Assembly (NCBI GenBank): GCA_019843655.1
Contig: JACDQD010000001.1
Coordinates: 39,397,392 to 39,461,391 of the forward strand
Length of the DNA: 64,000 nt
DNA from: Lethocerus indicus
Lineage: Eukaryota; Arthropoda; Insecta; Hemiptera; Belostomatidae
Direction: 5' to 3'
Every line of letters starts with the position of its first letter. The first letter of the stretch is position 1. The position numbers and the translations under genes were made by a program. Under the pieces are notes generated by a model that worked only from the letters and a program-made list of their open reading frames with translations, was not told the origin of the DNA and searched no databases. Below are positions 26,101-41,100 of this stretch, in pieces.

Positions 26101-29100
26101 TAAAGCTTCTCCTTTATGAAAGTTTATCTATGACTGGTGGTGGCCTGTTATGAGTTTAGGCTACTGTTGTTTAATGTAAATGACCAATAACCAGTGAGCG
26201 TTATGGTCTGATTCTCTGACATATGCTGTCCACTGTATATGGGCAGATTAGAACTGCTGATCTCTGGTTCACTTGAAACACACTACACTGAGACTCCTGC
26301 AATTAAATTTAAATGTGAGTCTCTTTTTAGGACGGATCATCCAGTGCAAAGAGACAGAATACTATTGAAACTGAAGGACCAAAGAAAAAAAGAAAGCCAA
26401 ATAAGCTGGATGATGATGATTCGGACAATGATATTGAAATTTTGGCCGTGCAAAATGCCTCTGGTGTTCAAAACGTATCGTATGATGATCATTACAGCCC
26501 ATCAACTAGTGCACAGTCCTCTTCTCATAGGAAGGGACCTGGTTCAAATCTAATTGACAGACCTCCTAACATAAGTCGTCCAGTAAGTATCACTTGTATT
26601 CAGCATGTCACTTTTAAATTTGTTATTGGTCTTGTTTTATGTTTTTGTTAAAATAATATCAGATGCTGTGAAGAATTACTAAAGTTATTTCTTATTGATG
26701 GTAATTTTATTTTTATTTCAGGAGACGCCTCCATTAAATCTTGAGACAATATCTCAAACATTAAAGGAAAAAAATATCACGCCGTCTCCATTGAAATTTG
26801 GATTTTTAGGCCTCGGAATTATGGGCTCAGGAATAGTGAAGAATCTTTTGAATTCCGGCCATAAAGTCATTGTCTGGAACAGAACTCCAGAAAAAGTAAG
26901 TGATGAATCTACTGCTTGCATGAATGAATGGCTTCTTACTTTTCTTTCTTATTGTCTATAGAATGGAGAGTAGATATCCATTGGACAAATTATATAATCA
27001 AGCAATTTTTTTGTGGTAAACTCATTATATTTTTCTTTAATGAAAACTCTGGCAAAGATTTCAATAAAAGGGATGTCAGGTTAAAAAAAAAACCAGTAAT
27101 GAACTAAACTGGTAGGTAGTTAAAATATTCCTTGAATAATGGTTTAGTGATGTGACAATGATCTCTTTCAATCAAAGATTAAAGCCAGTTATTTAATTTC
27201 AAACATACTTGTGCATGCATTTTCTGTACTCCAAACATTGGAACTCTTGAGGTAAATTCCATAATTTAATATGGAACTTTAATCATCATAAAATATGAAA
27301 CAATATATATTCAAATTTTGTATTTAATTAAGCCTTACTAGTTATTGATTACACATATTTCTGAATTTAGAAATCTTTCTGGCTATTTGTACAATATTGA
27401 TATTTGTTTTGATATTATGTTATATAGTAATAAAGTTCTTTAATTTTGCTGTGACTAATACGTATAATTTAAATTCTGATTTTCAGTGTTCTGATTACAG
27501 CCAAGTGAAATTTATTTTTAATTTATCATTATTCATAATTGAAAAATAGAAAACCTACATTTTATAAGGCGCTTTTCTATTAGAACATTGAATTAATTAA
27601 AAAAGTATGACTTTGAGTCTTCTTTTAATTATTTCTTTGGAACTAAATATTAACTTAAACAAATATATTTAAATATTCCATGCAGGGTTATGAACTTTTT
27701 TAAAACAATTTTAATCAGGATATATGACTTTATTTTTTTAATATTTTAAGTGGTGTGTATGAAATTAAATAGGGGTAAACAGAAATGGTTGGCATAAAAT
27801 AATGCTTTTAAAAGATTGAGAAGTCTAGAGAGGATCTAGTTTATATCTCAAAAGATATTGCCTTATAATAATGAAATCCTTTTTATTGATGTAGATCATA
27901 AATATATATTTACCTTCTTTATTCCTTACTTCACTGATATATTTCCGCACATTTTTTCTTTTGTCATAAATGCATTATATATCAATGTAGTTAGCTCTTT
28001 CAGCTCCGGTTTTCTTGAATTTATTATTTAGATGCTGCTAATAAATTTAATGGTAAATCACTCTTTGTATTTCACCCTTACACTTTATTTCCTAAATGGA
28101 GAAAAGGGTTACTGCATTTTTTTGTATCACCTGTATAAGCATTCTTAGTCTGTTTTTTACTAGAAACGTTGACATTTTAGAAATGTCAATGTTCCTGTTT
28201 ATTGATTTTTAATTCTTAATACCAAAATTAAAAACCTTGTATGGTCACACTCATCAAATGTCCTTCTTAACAGTTGTATTAGTGATCCATTGATCCACAT
28301 AATATTAAATATTTGTACACAATTACAACTCAGTAATGTAATTCAAATGATGAAATAATGAAAGGGTGAAAAGAATAATTTTTAAACCAATGAAATTTAT
28401 TATCTAAATACAAAACAAATATTTTTCACTAAGTCACTTTATTGTACATTAAAGAGATAATAAAAGTAAATCTTATTAAATTATTTGGAACATTTGTATT
28501 TCAACATTCACATCTTGAAAGCCTAAATTAAATTACTCTCAGAAAATGGGTGTTAATATCAATGGATATTTTATAATCTACATATCAGTGATATATAAAC
28601 TACACATAGTAATTGACTGATTATCCCTCCCTAATATGTTCAGTGAATCATGATCTCCCAGTCTAATTTAGATTAAAAAGAAATGTTTTTCTAACCAAGC
28701 ATATTGGCAGACATTACGAAATTATAACCAATTACTGGCAAGTTGACAAGTTCGAGCACTTATCGTTTCTGTAATTCTTGGATAGAAAAAATTTAAATTA
28801 TTTCCCCAATGCAATATATTTTGCCCCTTTCCAAATAAATATAGCCTGCAATTATTAATAACTATTTATTGCTCAATTTCTAAGAAATAATTACTACAAA
28901 TTCATTAATAAACAAATATAATGAAAAAAGATAACTTATTAAATTTCAAATAATTTTTTTATCTATTTTTTTTAGTACACTATATCTATAAAAAGATTTC
29001 ATTCTCCTACTAAAATAACAGTTTAAGTATCTTATGCTCTGGTGAAACATACAAAACATAATATTTTTATTCACAATAAAATAAATATGGGAAGAGTATC

Positions 29101-32100
29101 ATATCTAACTACTTTTTAGGTTTCTGAACTCAACTCTTAATATAATATAACCTCCCATTTAATTATCCTACAAAGCTGTTTCATGGGATTCTGTAATCAC
29201 AGGTTGTGTGTCAACAATCCCTTGGGTACACATTTTTTTTATTTCCGGCATACTGTATGCCCTGGTAGGTAAATCCCTAAGAGTTGAAATATTTCTTACC
29301 TGGTGTAAGTCCTTTAGTTGTGGTTTATTGCTTGTGAATGCTTTACAGTATTTATCTTCGACTATTGGCACGGCTGAATATTTAGTTTTTTTAGAAGTCA
29401 AAGTTTTCCCACCTGTAACTTGTGATACTATTGGTGAAAATTTCTGGAAGTACTTATCCCTTCCTGGCGTGTTCGGGCTGTCTGATAATTCGGATGGTGT
29501 GTAGTAAACCGATGGACTCTCCTGCTTAAATTCATCGAGCAGATTGGGTCTTATGACATCACATTTTGATTTTATGTATACATCGATGTCATCGGCATCT
29601 TGATCGTCAAATCCGGCTGAATCACTTTTGCTGCAGGATCCATTGCGACAGTTGTCCAGGTAGAGACTGGGAAGATTCTCCAAAAGCTTGTTGAGAGTTT
29701 GTTGTTGGTATTTGTATGATTCCCTGAATCGGAGAACTTGATGCGAGCTGAATTTTCGTATTCTATTTCGTTGGAAAACGTAGTTCTCTCTTACCCAGTT
29801 CAATTGTCCTGTTGAATATTCTTTCACTCGTTTAATCTGCAAAAGAATATGTGGAATCAGTTAGTTATTAGTTGTTGGAATGATTCTTAGTCAATTCTGA
29901 AATATTAATTCTTCATACCTGATCGTAATATTGGTCTTTCATTGATGAGAGTTGACTTGTACCATAGTCACGGATGTCTCTGAAATTTTTAACTTGGCCG
30001 TGATAACTTTCACGAATCCATTCTATTTGTTGACTGCAATTGTCCCTGATTTTATGTACCTATAACAATGAGTTCACTTCTGTTTTTTCTGTTATATAAT
30101 TGAGTTGAAAATTAGGGGTGTCTGTAATGTTATTTCATTACCTGTAATGTATAGTTCTCACGAAGTTTCTCTAATTGTTGAGTCTTGTACTGTTCAATGT
30201 TGTCTAGGATTTGATAAAATTGCCTGACTCGTGGTGAATCTACATCAAAGCTATCATCACAGCATCGCATTGTACAGCCACACCTGAAACAAATTAGTAT
30301 TAGCTTTGATATTTCAGGAGAAAATATTACATGTAACAAAACAATTGTATCTGTAATAATAGTTACCTTTTCAATATTTTCCTTATCAGTTGTACAATTA
30401 TAGTCAACACTAGAAATGAAGCTGCTGATATGATTCCTGCCATTATGCTTGTTGTTTTAATTCTGTAGAATGTGATTGGATCGAGTTGAACAATTATGTT
30501 TGATGTTATATTCTGCTGACTGTTACTTGCCAAACATGTGAAGAGACCACAGTCTTGGCGTAATATGCGTGAAATGTAAAGGGTACCGTTTCTTAGAATT
30601 TTGATTCTATCTGTGTCTCCCACACTCAAGTCTTCATTCTGGTATCGACCAAGTGTTGAAATCGTGTTGTTCAATGTTTCATCCAAAGGCAAATGTAGTG
30701 TAAGGCTAGAAGGTGTAACCCATGTAATACTGTGACGATTTTCTGAGTTTACACAATCCAATAAGGCGGGATGTCCCAGTTCAAAGATCATTTTGTCTGG
30801 ACTGAGTTGCATCGGCAGTGTAGAACAGTTAACCTGTTTCAAAGCGGGTATCACACTCATATTTTGTAGGAACAAGGGTTTCTGACATTTAATTTCAGTC
30901 TTGTTATCGATAGCTGCAGTACTTTCTACCCATCTCACAAACCAAGCCAGTGCACAATCACATGCGATAGGGTTTCCTTTTAAATTCACCCTTTTCAGAA
31001 TGGGTAATTCAGTTAACGACACTGGTAGTGATGATAACTGATTCTGGCTTATGTCTATATGCTGTAAGTTTCTATTTTTAGAAAATGCATTTCCAGATAT
31101 TTCCCTGAGTTGATCATTGCCTTTTAAACTAATTGTCTTCAAGTTTATGAGCCCCACGAAATGATCTGTTATTATTTTAATTTGTGTATCGTCAATTTTC
31201 AAAGATTGAAGTTCAGGGTTATTTTGAAATATATTACTCTGAATATTGTGAATTGGATTGCCACTCAAATCAATATGTTTTAATTTGTGTAAATTTGAAA
31301 GAAGATTTGGTGAAATTTTTTCCATATAATTCCTGCTGAGATTTAAATACTGAAGGTGTGTTAAATCTGAAAAAACTTTATCTTTCAATACACTTATATT
31401 ATTGTCTGACAAATCCAGAACCTTTAAATTACTCAATTTTTGCAAAGAATTATCATAAATAAATAACAACTTATTTTCATTTATTAGTAATATTTCAAGT
31501 TGAGTGTTGGACTGAAATATATTCTCATTTATTACTGATATTTCATTTTTTGATATGTCCAATATTTTTAATTTGGTTAAAGTAATAAATATATCTGGTT
31601 GTAATGAATTAAGAGTGTTCTGAGCAAGGTAAAGTTCTTCTAGGTTACTAAGATGATAGAAAATGTTTTCTGCCAAATCGTCTAGGTGGTTTGAGGTTAA
31701 ATTTAACTTAATTAAGTTGTTCAAGGGACTTAAAGTCTGTACATCTACATTGATCAGACTGTTCTGACTGAGATCGAGGTGCTTTAAATTTGTAATATGC
31801 TTGAAAGTGTCCGATTCGATCTTTCGAATTCCACTGTTTCTCCATGTTAAAGAAGTGAGTTGTGACTCCTTCGAATCTGGGTACGTGAGATCTGGTCCTA
31901 CCAACGTTTCTATGGGGATAGAATAATAATAGATGGACTTAGTTTGGGGGGGAGGATGAAAATCCGTAAGATTGGCTGAAGTGCAGTTCAGATGTTGAAT
32001 AACGAAGTGCCTGTTGTTAGTCAGGCACTCGCATCCCTTGGGACAGACCGAGTAAGAGTGAACATAAGGCAAAAGAAGGATGTGACAAAACAAGATCCCA

Positions 32101-35100
32101 ACATCCTTCTTCAGAACGCTTTTCATCTTACTATCGCCCTTGGCATTTTCTCAGTCGGTCATAATATCTGAAAATGTAAGAATCCGAGATTACACAAACT
32201 CTCCGGGAGGGAAGGAAAAAAGCGGTCAGCTCGCGTCCCCCCGCTGCCGTTAATAAGGTTAACTGGCTTACCTATTTTGTGCTGATCATCGAGAAGAAAT
32301 GGGAACGGGTTTTCTGTACGCTCTGCATGATTAAATTCTACGATGTATTGTGAGGACGGGAGAAAGCTAAACAAGAGTAGCGTTGGCAGAGAGTCGGACT
32401 GATGATTTTTATTAACGTCAGGTGGTCAGCTGGCGTCTGGTGCGCAGCTAAGGTCGCTCAGATCAACATGGCCGCCAACCTCCCCACTCCAAACTGCCCT
32501 GTTTACAACGCCTAACACTTTATCCGACGCTCGACTATCTAACAGCGCCATTTCAGCTATATTAACTTAAACGCCTCGATATTGGCACGAATTTTCATCT
32601 TTTGCTTTGTGCAATCTCTATTTTCGTAACCGCCCGTCTAATTTAATATTTTTTTAAGCAAACGTCTGCCCGATTCGCCATATCATAAGCATCGCGTAGA
32701 ATATATTAAAAATAAATTGAAGAGAAAAAATTATAGGCCACGGTATTAAAGACAGTTTCGGCAATTCCTTCCAATTATTCGGTATCTTAGATACTCGGGT
32801 ATTTAAAATAAAAAACTGTTTGAAGGTTTATGAATTGTTTGCCGAATTGCACTATCGGGTTTCCTTACAAACGGGGGCTGCAGGTTTCTCCTTTACGATG
32901 GCGGATTCGCTTTTCCCTTATACTCTATTCCAGGTGATTTTTATGGCGTTGTGAGAAAATTCGGGTTTAACCTGGTAGTTGGAACGGAATGGCGCGGCTC
33001 CCCTCTCGTATTTCGGTTTTCCTGAATCGGTGGTCTCGTGTTCACTCGGGCGTCTAATTTTAGAATAGGTCTTAAGGGTTCACGTGTCGACTGCGGCGGA
33101 AATTGAAACAAAAAACCCAATCGATAACGGTTCGTCTTCGGTCGGGACGTGTCGGGGGCGGTCTTTAAAAAATGGCGGACGCCCGTTGATCGCATATCGC
33201 ATCGGGATTTCGAATGGTCCGATTGCGCAACAGCGCGGACGTTGCTACACGGGAATTTCTGATATTCGGAGAAAGGAACTATTCTGTTTCGTCATACGGC
33301 CTACGGGAATTAGTAGCTTAATTTTTTCTTCGAGTTTTACTGAATGCTTGTAAATTCTTGTATACTGGAGTTTATGGACTTCTCCCATGGTCTTAGTTAT
33401 TAAATCGAAATTTAACCGGTCCGCCACCCGCCATTGGGTTCTGGTGTATCTTAGCTGTTGAAGCGACGTGGCATTAACGCGTCGACCGTGGTTCGATTCC
33501 CGGTGGCGGGCCGGAAAATATTCATTCGGGTTCTCACTAGAAGAGATCGTTAACTCCAGTATACTAATTAAAATTCAATTGGGTGTTTTGTTCCGTAACA
33601 ACTTGTTTCCCATCCATAGTGCAGTTATGAGGCCGCGGCTCAAATTACACAAGTGGCGAGATGCCCGTATATAATGAAAGTAGGTTCCAGGAAAAGTAGT
33701 AATTGATGGAAATCACTGGCGATCGGGACCCGACTAATAACTCGTACGTGAATTCGAGGGAATTAACGTGGGCGTGCTTTAACTACAACGCTATGGCTGT
33801 ACAGCGTCAGGAAAGATCCTTGACCAAGACTAGTTTTAGATTCCAGTTCATTCTCTCGTCTGGGTGAGGTGTGAAAGTTTTGCTCTTTTGCTCACGTGCC
33901 TAGTGACACGTTCTTATAAGTGAATGACTTATTCAGGTAAGAGCGTATACACGATTATGTTATTTTAAATTATTCTTAGAAGCCACCGATCGGAACATTA
34001 AACCTTTTCTTGCCTTCCTACTTTGTTTCCTACCGCATTGCTGATAAATACAAGTACTTAATTTTTCTTTGAATATACACAGGATATCGTAGACGATATA
34101 CAAATTTTACTTTGTACATGTATACCGGCCCCCTGGCCTTTCTACATACATTTATATACACGAATTATACACGTATTATATCTAAATGTGAATGTCTTGT
34201 ATTGTTCACAATATCGTTATGGTAATCGGGAAATAAACTTAACCCTAAATGCTCACAAAATACTCGCACAAGCACACTAACTCAACACTTTTCACTGCAC
34301 TTTGCACGCGACTTCACTATTCACGATAATGAGTGTCGGTGCACTGTACACTCGAGGCACTGACGACAGTATACAACCGGTCGTATACCATAGTTAACAC
34401 TATTGGTATAGTCACGTTAACTGGCACATTCACAGGTTTCAATTCAGTTCAGCACTTGCTACTTCGTCTTATAACCAGGCATGAGGACCCTCATCCTTTC
34501 GCTACTTTTTTTTGGCCGGCCAGGGAAATTTTTAGGATAACTGGAGGGACGATGCCGGGGATTGGGCAAGAATTTGTTCCGGGTAGAAATCCCTTCGATT
34601 CAAAATTATCCCATCATTCCAATCCCTTAATTCGACAACTTTCCTCGCTTCCCCTTCCTGAAAATCCCGATTGCCGCCTGAAGCGGAGGTAGACCCTTCC
34701 TTACCGCAGGAGCGGGAGGGATTACTTCATTGGGAGGCTTCTCTCTTCAAGGGTCCCGTGACTGAATGCATAGCGCACTGTTACTAGATTTAATAGAAAA
34801 AATGTCGTGACTTTAAATAAATGAAAAAAGAAAAACGAGATATGGCACTACTGTTATGAAGACCCTTTGTGCCACCGCTCCACCTACGGCGCTCCCGGTT
34901 CTAAATGAATTTCATAGGGTAACTCGGTTCCGCGATAGTGGCCACCCGCGGGCGAGAACACTTTCTAGAGAATTAGAAAGAACTGGGTAACGTTTTTATA
35001 CGATAGAGTCCGACCGCCGCGCTACTAATGGTCGTACCGGGCGCTCGAGACATGTGAAAAAACATCGACAGGCGTACACCAGACATGAACCTAAGCGTTT

Positions 35101-38100
35101 ACCGACGAAGGAACACGCTTATATTTTGGATTTATTGCGATTATTTATTTATTTGGATTATTGAAAGTAAAGTTTTTCGGATTCAATAATTCGGTATTTA
35201 GAATTACGAGGAAAAAATCTGGCGTACTCTCGGCCATTCGTACGTACGCTCGTATTCATCCATCGATAACTCTTGTCCCAGGTTCATTTTCCCTACATTT
35301 ATTGCCGCTATATTCTAAACAATTGCTAATTTTCTGCGTCTCTGTTCTGACGTTCTGCTCTTTTGTGTATTTTCATTTACATGTGGTTTCCAAAATGTTT
35401 GCAAAAAGCGATCTCTTGAATTTCGCAAAGTATTTCGGCAAAGTAAAGGATCCTAGAATTATTCTCTGTCGACCGATATTCCTTTAGATTCTTAAGTGGT
35501 ATTTTTCCCATATGCAATATTATACCGAGAAATGCCCCCATTTCCCTTACTGTAACATTAGTTCACATATGCTAAATAGACCGTTTGCATAAATGCCTTT
35601 CTTCTGTTTTATTTTTCGCCTCGCCGATTATTCTCGCCATCCAACTTCTTGATCTGATCATCTGTGGAGAATAATGATTTAAATAGGTAGAATCGGTAGG
35701 TGTTCTGTATAGTACGGACTTATCTGTGGGTCGGCGTTTTTTGATCTTAATCCAAATGGTATTTTTTATGGGATGATATCTTGATTTGTAACATTTTTTC
35801 ATCTATCGTCTGGACCTGCTCACATTCATCAATATTTGATTCATCGCTTTCATTATCGCTGAATATATTTCAACGTCTGAACTGCCTTCATTTTATACCG
35901 ATTTCGCTTCCATCGTCTAAAACACTGTCATCTTCTTTGGTGTCAAGGGTTCATCATCACTACAATCACTATCAAATGCGTCTCCCTTTTACACATCTCG
36001 TATATAGAGGTGTTATAATATATTAAATATATAAAAGGTATGGTGGTTCGTCTGGTAATTCTAGTAAGAGACTGAGTCGAAAGTCTGAAATTCGGTTACG
36101 ATTTCAACCGAAGATACAATTTCAGCCCAGGAAATTATGGTTTTGCTTTGAAATTAAACGTAAATATATGTTCTGCATTTGGTAGTATTTAACTGTTTAG
36201 TACACTGTACAGTTGCGTGACTTGCCATAAAGCCAAAGATAAGGAATAGTGTCCGGGTTATCGCTCAGAAAGATAGAATACCCGTACGCTAGCCGCTGTA
36301 TAATTACCAATGTTAAACTCAAGTAAACGCTCGGGATATGGGTGGAAAAAGGGTAAGAGTGAGTGTATTCCAAACTCTCGCTGGTCGCCAAACAATATTG
36401 GACGAAAGACGAGTACGCGCGTGCAAATATTTCTTTTTATAATTTTTTTATTGCCACAACAGTGTACAGTACAATCAGCGACCTTGATGTTGAAGTAGCA
36501 CCAATATAAATAGAGAACAATGGAGCTATAACCACACTGGCTTTACTTTTTTTGTTTTATTTATTTTTCTGTTGTTCTAGATAACGTGGCCGCTTTCTTT
36601 TCAGGCCTCGGGAGAATATATTGTTTGGACCGTAGGATTAGGACGGTGTGTAATTCGGGAGTGAAACTTGTTATTGCCCGTTCGCTCTCCTCGTTTGTTC
36701 ATGATGTTTTCATCAATCCTTTTATAGGTTTCGCCAATCGGGAACTGACGACTATTAGGCCCTCGACGCCGCTCCTAGGCCCGGTATCGAATTATTCTTA
36801 TTTCCGGCAATATCGTATTACCAGAGTAAAACATGTTTCGTATTCCTGTATGTATTTTATGCTCCTTCGGGGAGGGCTCTGCTTAGCCTTTCTCTAAGGT
36901 CGGAGTGTCTCATTAGTTGGTGGAGAAATTGCTGTATCGGCTCTCGGGTAATTCGTAGATTTTGAATTTTCGTGGAAATTACTATACAATTTTGCGTTAT
37001 CGCGACTGGTATTCTAACGTCGGTATAATTATCGGCTTCTAAATATAGATCCGGGCAGTGACCCGGAACCGTTTACGTTCCTCTCATCGGTCAATCGGTA
37101 CTTCTCCCGGACTTAATTTCGGTATACATATTGGAAGTTATCGTTGAACGGTAGGGGCGGCCGTCTCCGAATCGACTGAATTGTAGAGTGCGAGGGGGTG
37201 ATTCCAGAGCCGCTCGGAATCGATTCCAGCTAGCGATTCGATGTAAAAGTATACCACCGGCACGGTATTCGAGCCCGGTACCGGCCCCTCCGCGCGGACG
37301 CTGTCTTTACCTTCCGCCGGAAACGGATACTGGCCCTGTGTACATATTGTATACATAGGTACATATATTTATACGTATGTACACACATAATACTATAAAA
37401 AATTCGCTTTATCTACTGCGCGGCATACTCGGGTAATCGACGGCGCTTGTAATACTAGCCCGCAACACCGGCGAGATTTGACTGGCTTGCCTAGTCGTAT
37501 CGCCGTATTCATCCTTCGGAGCCGCTTCAATCAGTTTTTACGCGACACAACTGTGAATTGTAATGAGCGACAGTGCCAAAATGTTAAACCGTGACCGTTG
37601 TACCGCGGTGGGGGGTCGCCCTGGGCAGCAACTGTAGTTATCAGAAACCTACACCGACCGCTTTCCCCCTAGAACTCTTGGTAAAACGAGAATCGGCCGT
37701 ATACTTAGAAGTCCGTAAAAACTAATTCTCGTTGATTTCTGCCTTTGTAGTATGTGTACTGTTGTACCGGTTTGTAGCCAAACCTAGATCATTTTATTAA
37801 TACATTTTTAACTTAAGATACATTTCTCGGATGGAAATTATATTTGGGCCGTCGTCTAATATATTTATTTAAAACTCGTTCGCGTATGTTTGATTTTAAA
37901 TCCGTCCGGACAAGGGAGTAACCCAGTAGCCCAACTGTCCCGGGACCGTACTTATACCCAGGTTCACCAGAAGTTTTCGTATGCTATGCAACACTTCGTT
38001 ATGCCCGCTCGGTCCGATTTTATTTCGGTAGGCTCCTCTGTTCGGCGTCCGGGAATTCTCGCTACGTCCCCGTAAACTTCCGGTGGGCGCTGTCCTCTTT

Positions 38101-41100
38101 CGTTATCGTGGATCCCATTTCCTTCCGATAGGGGCGAAACGCCCCTCGGCGTCCGGACTCCTTCCTAGATTTCCCGGAAGTCGCCCTATGTAAATTTCCA
38201 TTAGTCCCCCGCCCCCTCTCCGTCGTTCTCGACACTGCCTGTGGCGACCGGTTCTTTAACCTTAAATTCTGATTTGCTCTTCTTCATCGTGGGCTCATTC
38301 TTGCCGTCGGCTTCTCCACGCTGATCATAGTTAGGGAGGCGTTCGCGTTTTTATTGACGATAGGAGAAACCTCGTAGAGAGGCAACCTTAATTCACATGT
38401 CCGGAGATGGTGGTTTGTTCCCGCCCAGCTCATTCGGGTTGCCACACTTAGGCTTTCGACATGTCTTTTAAATGACTTTTGAATTAGCGCTTTGAAGTTT
38501 TAGAACCTAACGTGTATATTTTACCCTCCCAATTTATCTCTACTAATGGCCAGCTTTCGGCTAATTCGGTATGCCCACCTATTGTCCACTTTAGTCTCTC
38601 GTTTTGTACCTTTATTCTTTTAATCGTGGAATAGTTGCCACACTCTCCGAATTTCGTTGATGAAGCGTTCGGCCTCCGATAATGATAACTCGGGTTTTGG
38701 AACTGACTTGGCTCGTGGGTTCTAACAAACAATCAGAAACTCTTAATTTGTTTTTTATGTTTAAAATTATAACATACGTTTGTAAGTTAGTCTTCCCCTC
38801 TTCCTAACATTTGACAATGATTCATATCCTCTCTAAAATTCCTTATGAACCCTGCCTTTGTAGTGAATATTGCACTGGCTTGTTGTCGAACTTATTTCAT
38901 GGCAGATTTCAATACACAGCTTGTTTGCAGTTTGTTCACATTTTTTTAAGTAAATCGTAAAGTCATAGCCAGTTACGTTCCATAAAAAGGAATGTCTTCA
39001 GACCTGACTTGGCTTTTTGGTCATATCGAACGCTTATAGAATTGTAGTTCCATATTTTGTTTTATCTCAAATATGTAATAGATTGCCCATTGTATTTACT
39101 AATAGTGGTTATCTCTTCGCAAATCTTCCCTTATCATCTATAGTTTTAGTTTTAGATTATTTGTAAAACCCATTCTTTCATTGCATTATTAAATATTTCA
39201 TTGAATCATGGTTAATCGTATTATAAAAAATATTTCTTTTAATGATTTTTAATTCATTTGTTGTATATCCCAGGTGATTTGGCTGTTGGGTTAAGCTAGT
39301 ATATCCAACTTTATGAATTAGCATTCATTTACTATCCAGTCTTTGTTTGGTATATAATTTTCTTCCACTTTCATGTTTATTAGTTATATTGTTGAATAAA
39401 GATTTTCAAGACTGATCATTTTAACAATGGATACATTGAAATTTGAATTGTGATCTACAGTTTACACCTTTTTGTCTTGGTCAATTTCAATTCATTTTAT
39501 AATCATGTGTTTTGAATAATCCTGATTGCCCTAGTTATATTGAACTCAAAGCTGACAACATTCCTCTCGTGAGTATTATAGTGGTCAACATAATGCTGCA
39601 TCTTATCTGTGTTGTATGATTAGCCTCATACTTTGTTTAAATTGTGATAAGATTCCTTGGGGGACAAAAGGAAAAATAAGACAATGAATATCTTCTTATG
39701 CAATATAGTACCTAATTTAAAATGTGGAGTATAATTTCTGACTACGTTATTTTCTTGCACATTAATTTGGAAAAATATTAAATATGTTTCCTTAAAGCGA
39801 TATTTTTTCCCCTTTTCTTCCATCTCATTTTATAATACGTTCTGCTGTCAAAAGATGCAAAGAACAATAAGATGCACTAAGATTAGCAAATTTCAAATAA
39901 TAAAAGAAGCCCAAAACTATGGCCTCTTCTGTATGTAATAATATAATGGTGCTCTCTAAATTATTTTAATATCATACATAAACCATCTACTCTATCTTTA
40001 AAAAATTTCACCTATATTTATTTAGTATGATTTTTTTTGCTATTAGAGCCTAGAATTTCACAAAGCAGGTGCTGAAACAGCAATGACTCCTTCAGATGTG
40101 GTAATGGCTTCGGATATAACATTCTCCTGCGTCTCCGATCCTCAGGCTGCCAAAGATGTGAGTCTCATTGTTAATTTGGTACATTGTTATAGCCGTTGTC
40201 CCGACGATGGACATGAAATAAATGGATGTTTTCATCTTTAACATTTTTATATATTGTTTTCTAGATGGTATTTGGTAATTGTGGTGTACTTACTGAAATG
40301 AATTCCACTAAGGCATATGTTGAAATGACAGGCATTGATGCAGACACATCGTCAGATATAGCTGAGGTACATGACAGAATTACTATTAATAATAGTATTG
40401 TTATTATTATCCAGGCTGCCACAACCCTGGGTGAGTCTTGGCCGCAACAGCGATCTGCCTCCAAACCTCACGGTTCTGGGCTTCCAAAATACAGTTTTCC
40501 AATCCAGCGTATGCAGACGCTGTTACGTATTAAATACTGCCTTAATGGTTAATTCATTCCTAATTAATTTTTTTTGCTTCGTATGTTCAATGTTTAAAAT
40601 TACAAAAACTAAGAAGTAGAATATAGATACAAAATAGTAAAATTACTTAAATGGTTTCTTATATATACAGTGGCTTATATATTGCCCGAAAACTGCCTTC
40701 AATGTATACGTAAAATTACTACACTTTATAAGTGTTCATTATATTGCTTTACATCATCTTCAAGTACCATAATTTTGCATGCATACCAATTTTAGGCAAT
40801 AACCAGCAAAGGGGGACGTTATTTAGAGGCCCAAATGCAGGGCAGTAAGAAGCAAGCTGAAGAGGGCACTATAGTCATCTTGTCGGCTGGAGACAGGACC
40901 TTGTATGATGAATGTCATTCATGTTTTGAAGCTTTCGGCCGTAGCTCATTCTTCTTAGGTTGTATTCGTTAATGTTTCATTTATCACTAACAAAATTTAA
41001 TGTTAACCTACTGCACTACTGAACATAATTTATATGCGTTTATTTTCAGACTCGTACGAAAATGTTTTTATTTATACCTTCCGGATATTAATATTTCTAG

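Noticed and set aside
33441..33511. Functional tRNA gene
   Set aside because: The B box is perfect, but the A box is degenerate and no acceptor stem or anticodon arm can be paired. A SINE head is more likely.
35781..36026. Minus-strand acidic stretch thought to be a transposase N-terminus
   Set aside because: Acidic words (SDNESDES) suggested a piggyBac-like start, but stops interrupt the frame and no transposase core motif follows.
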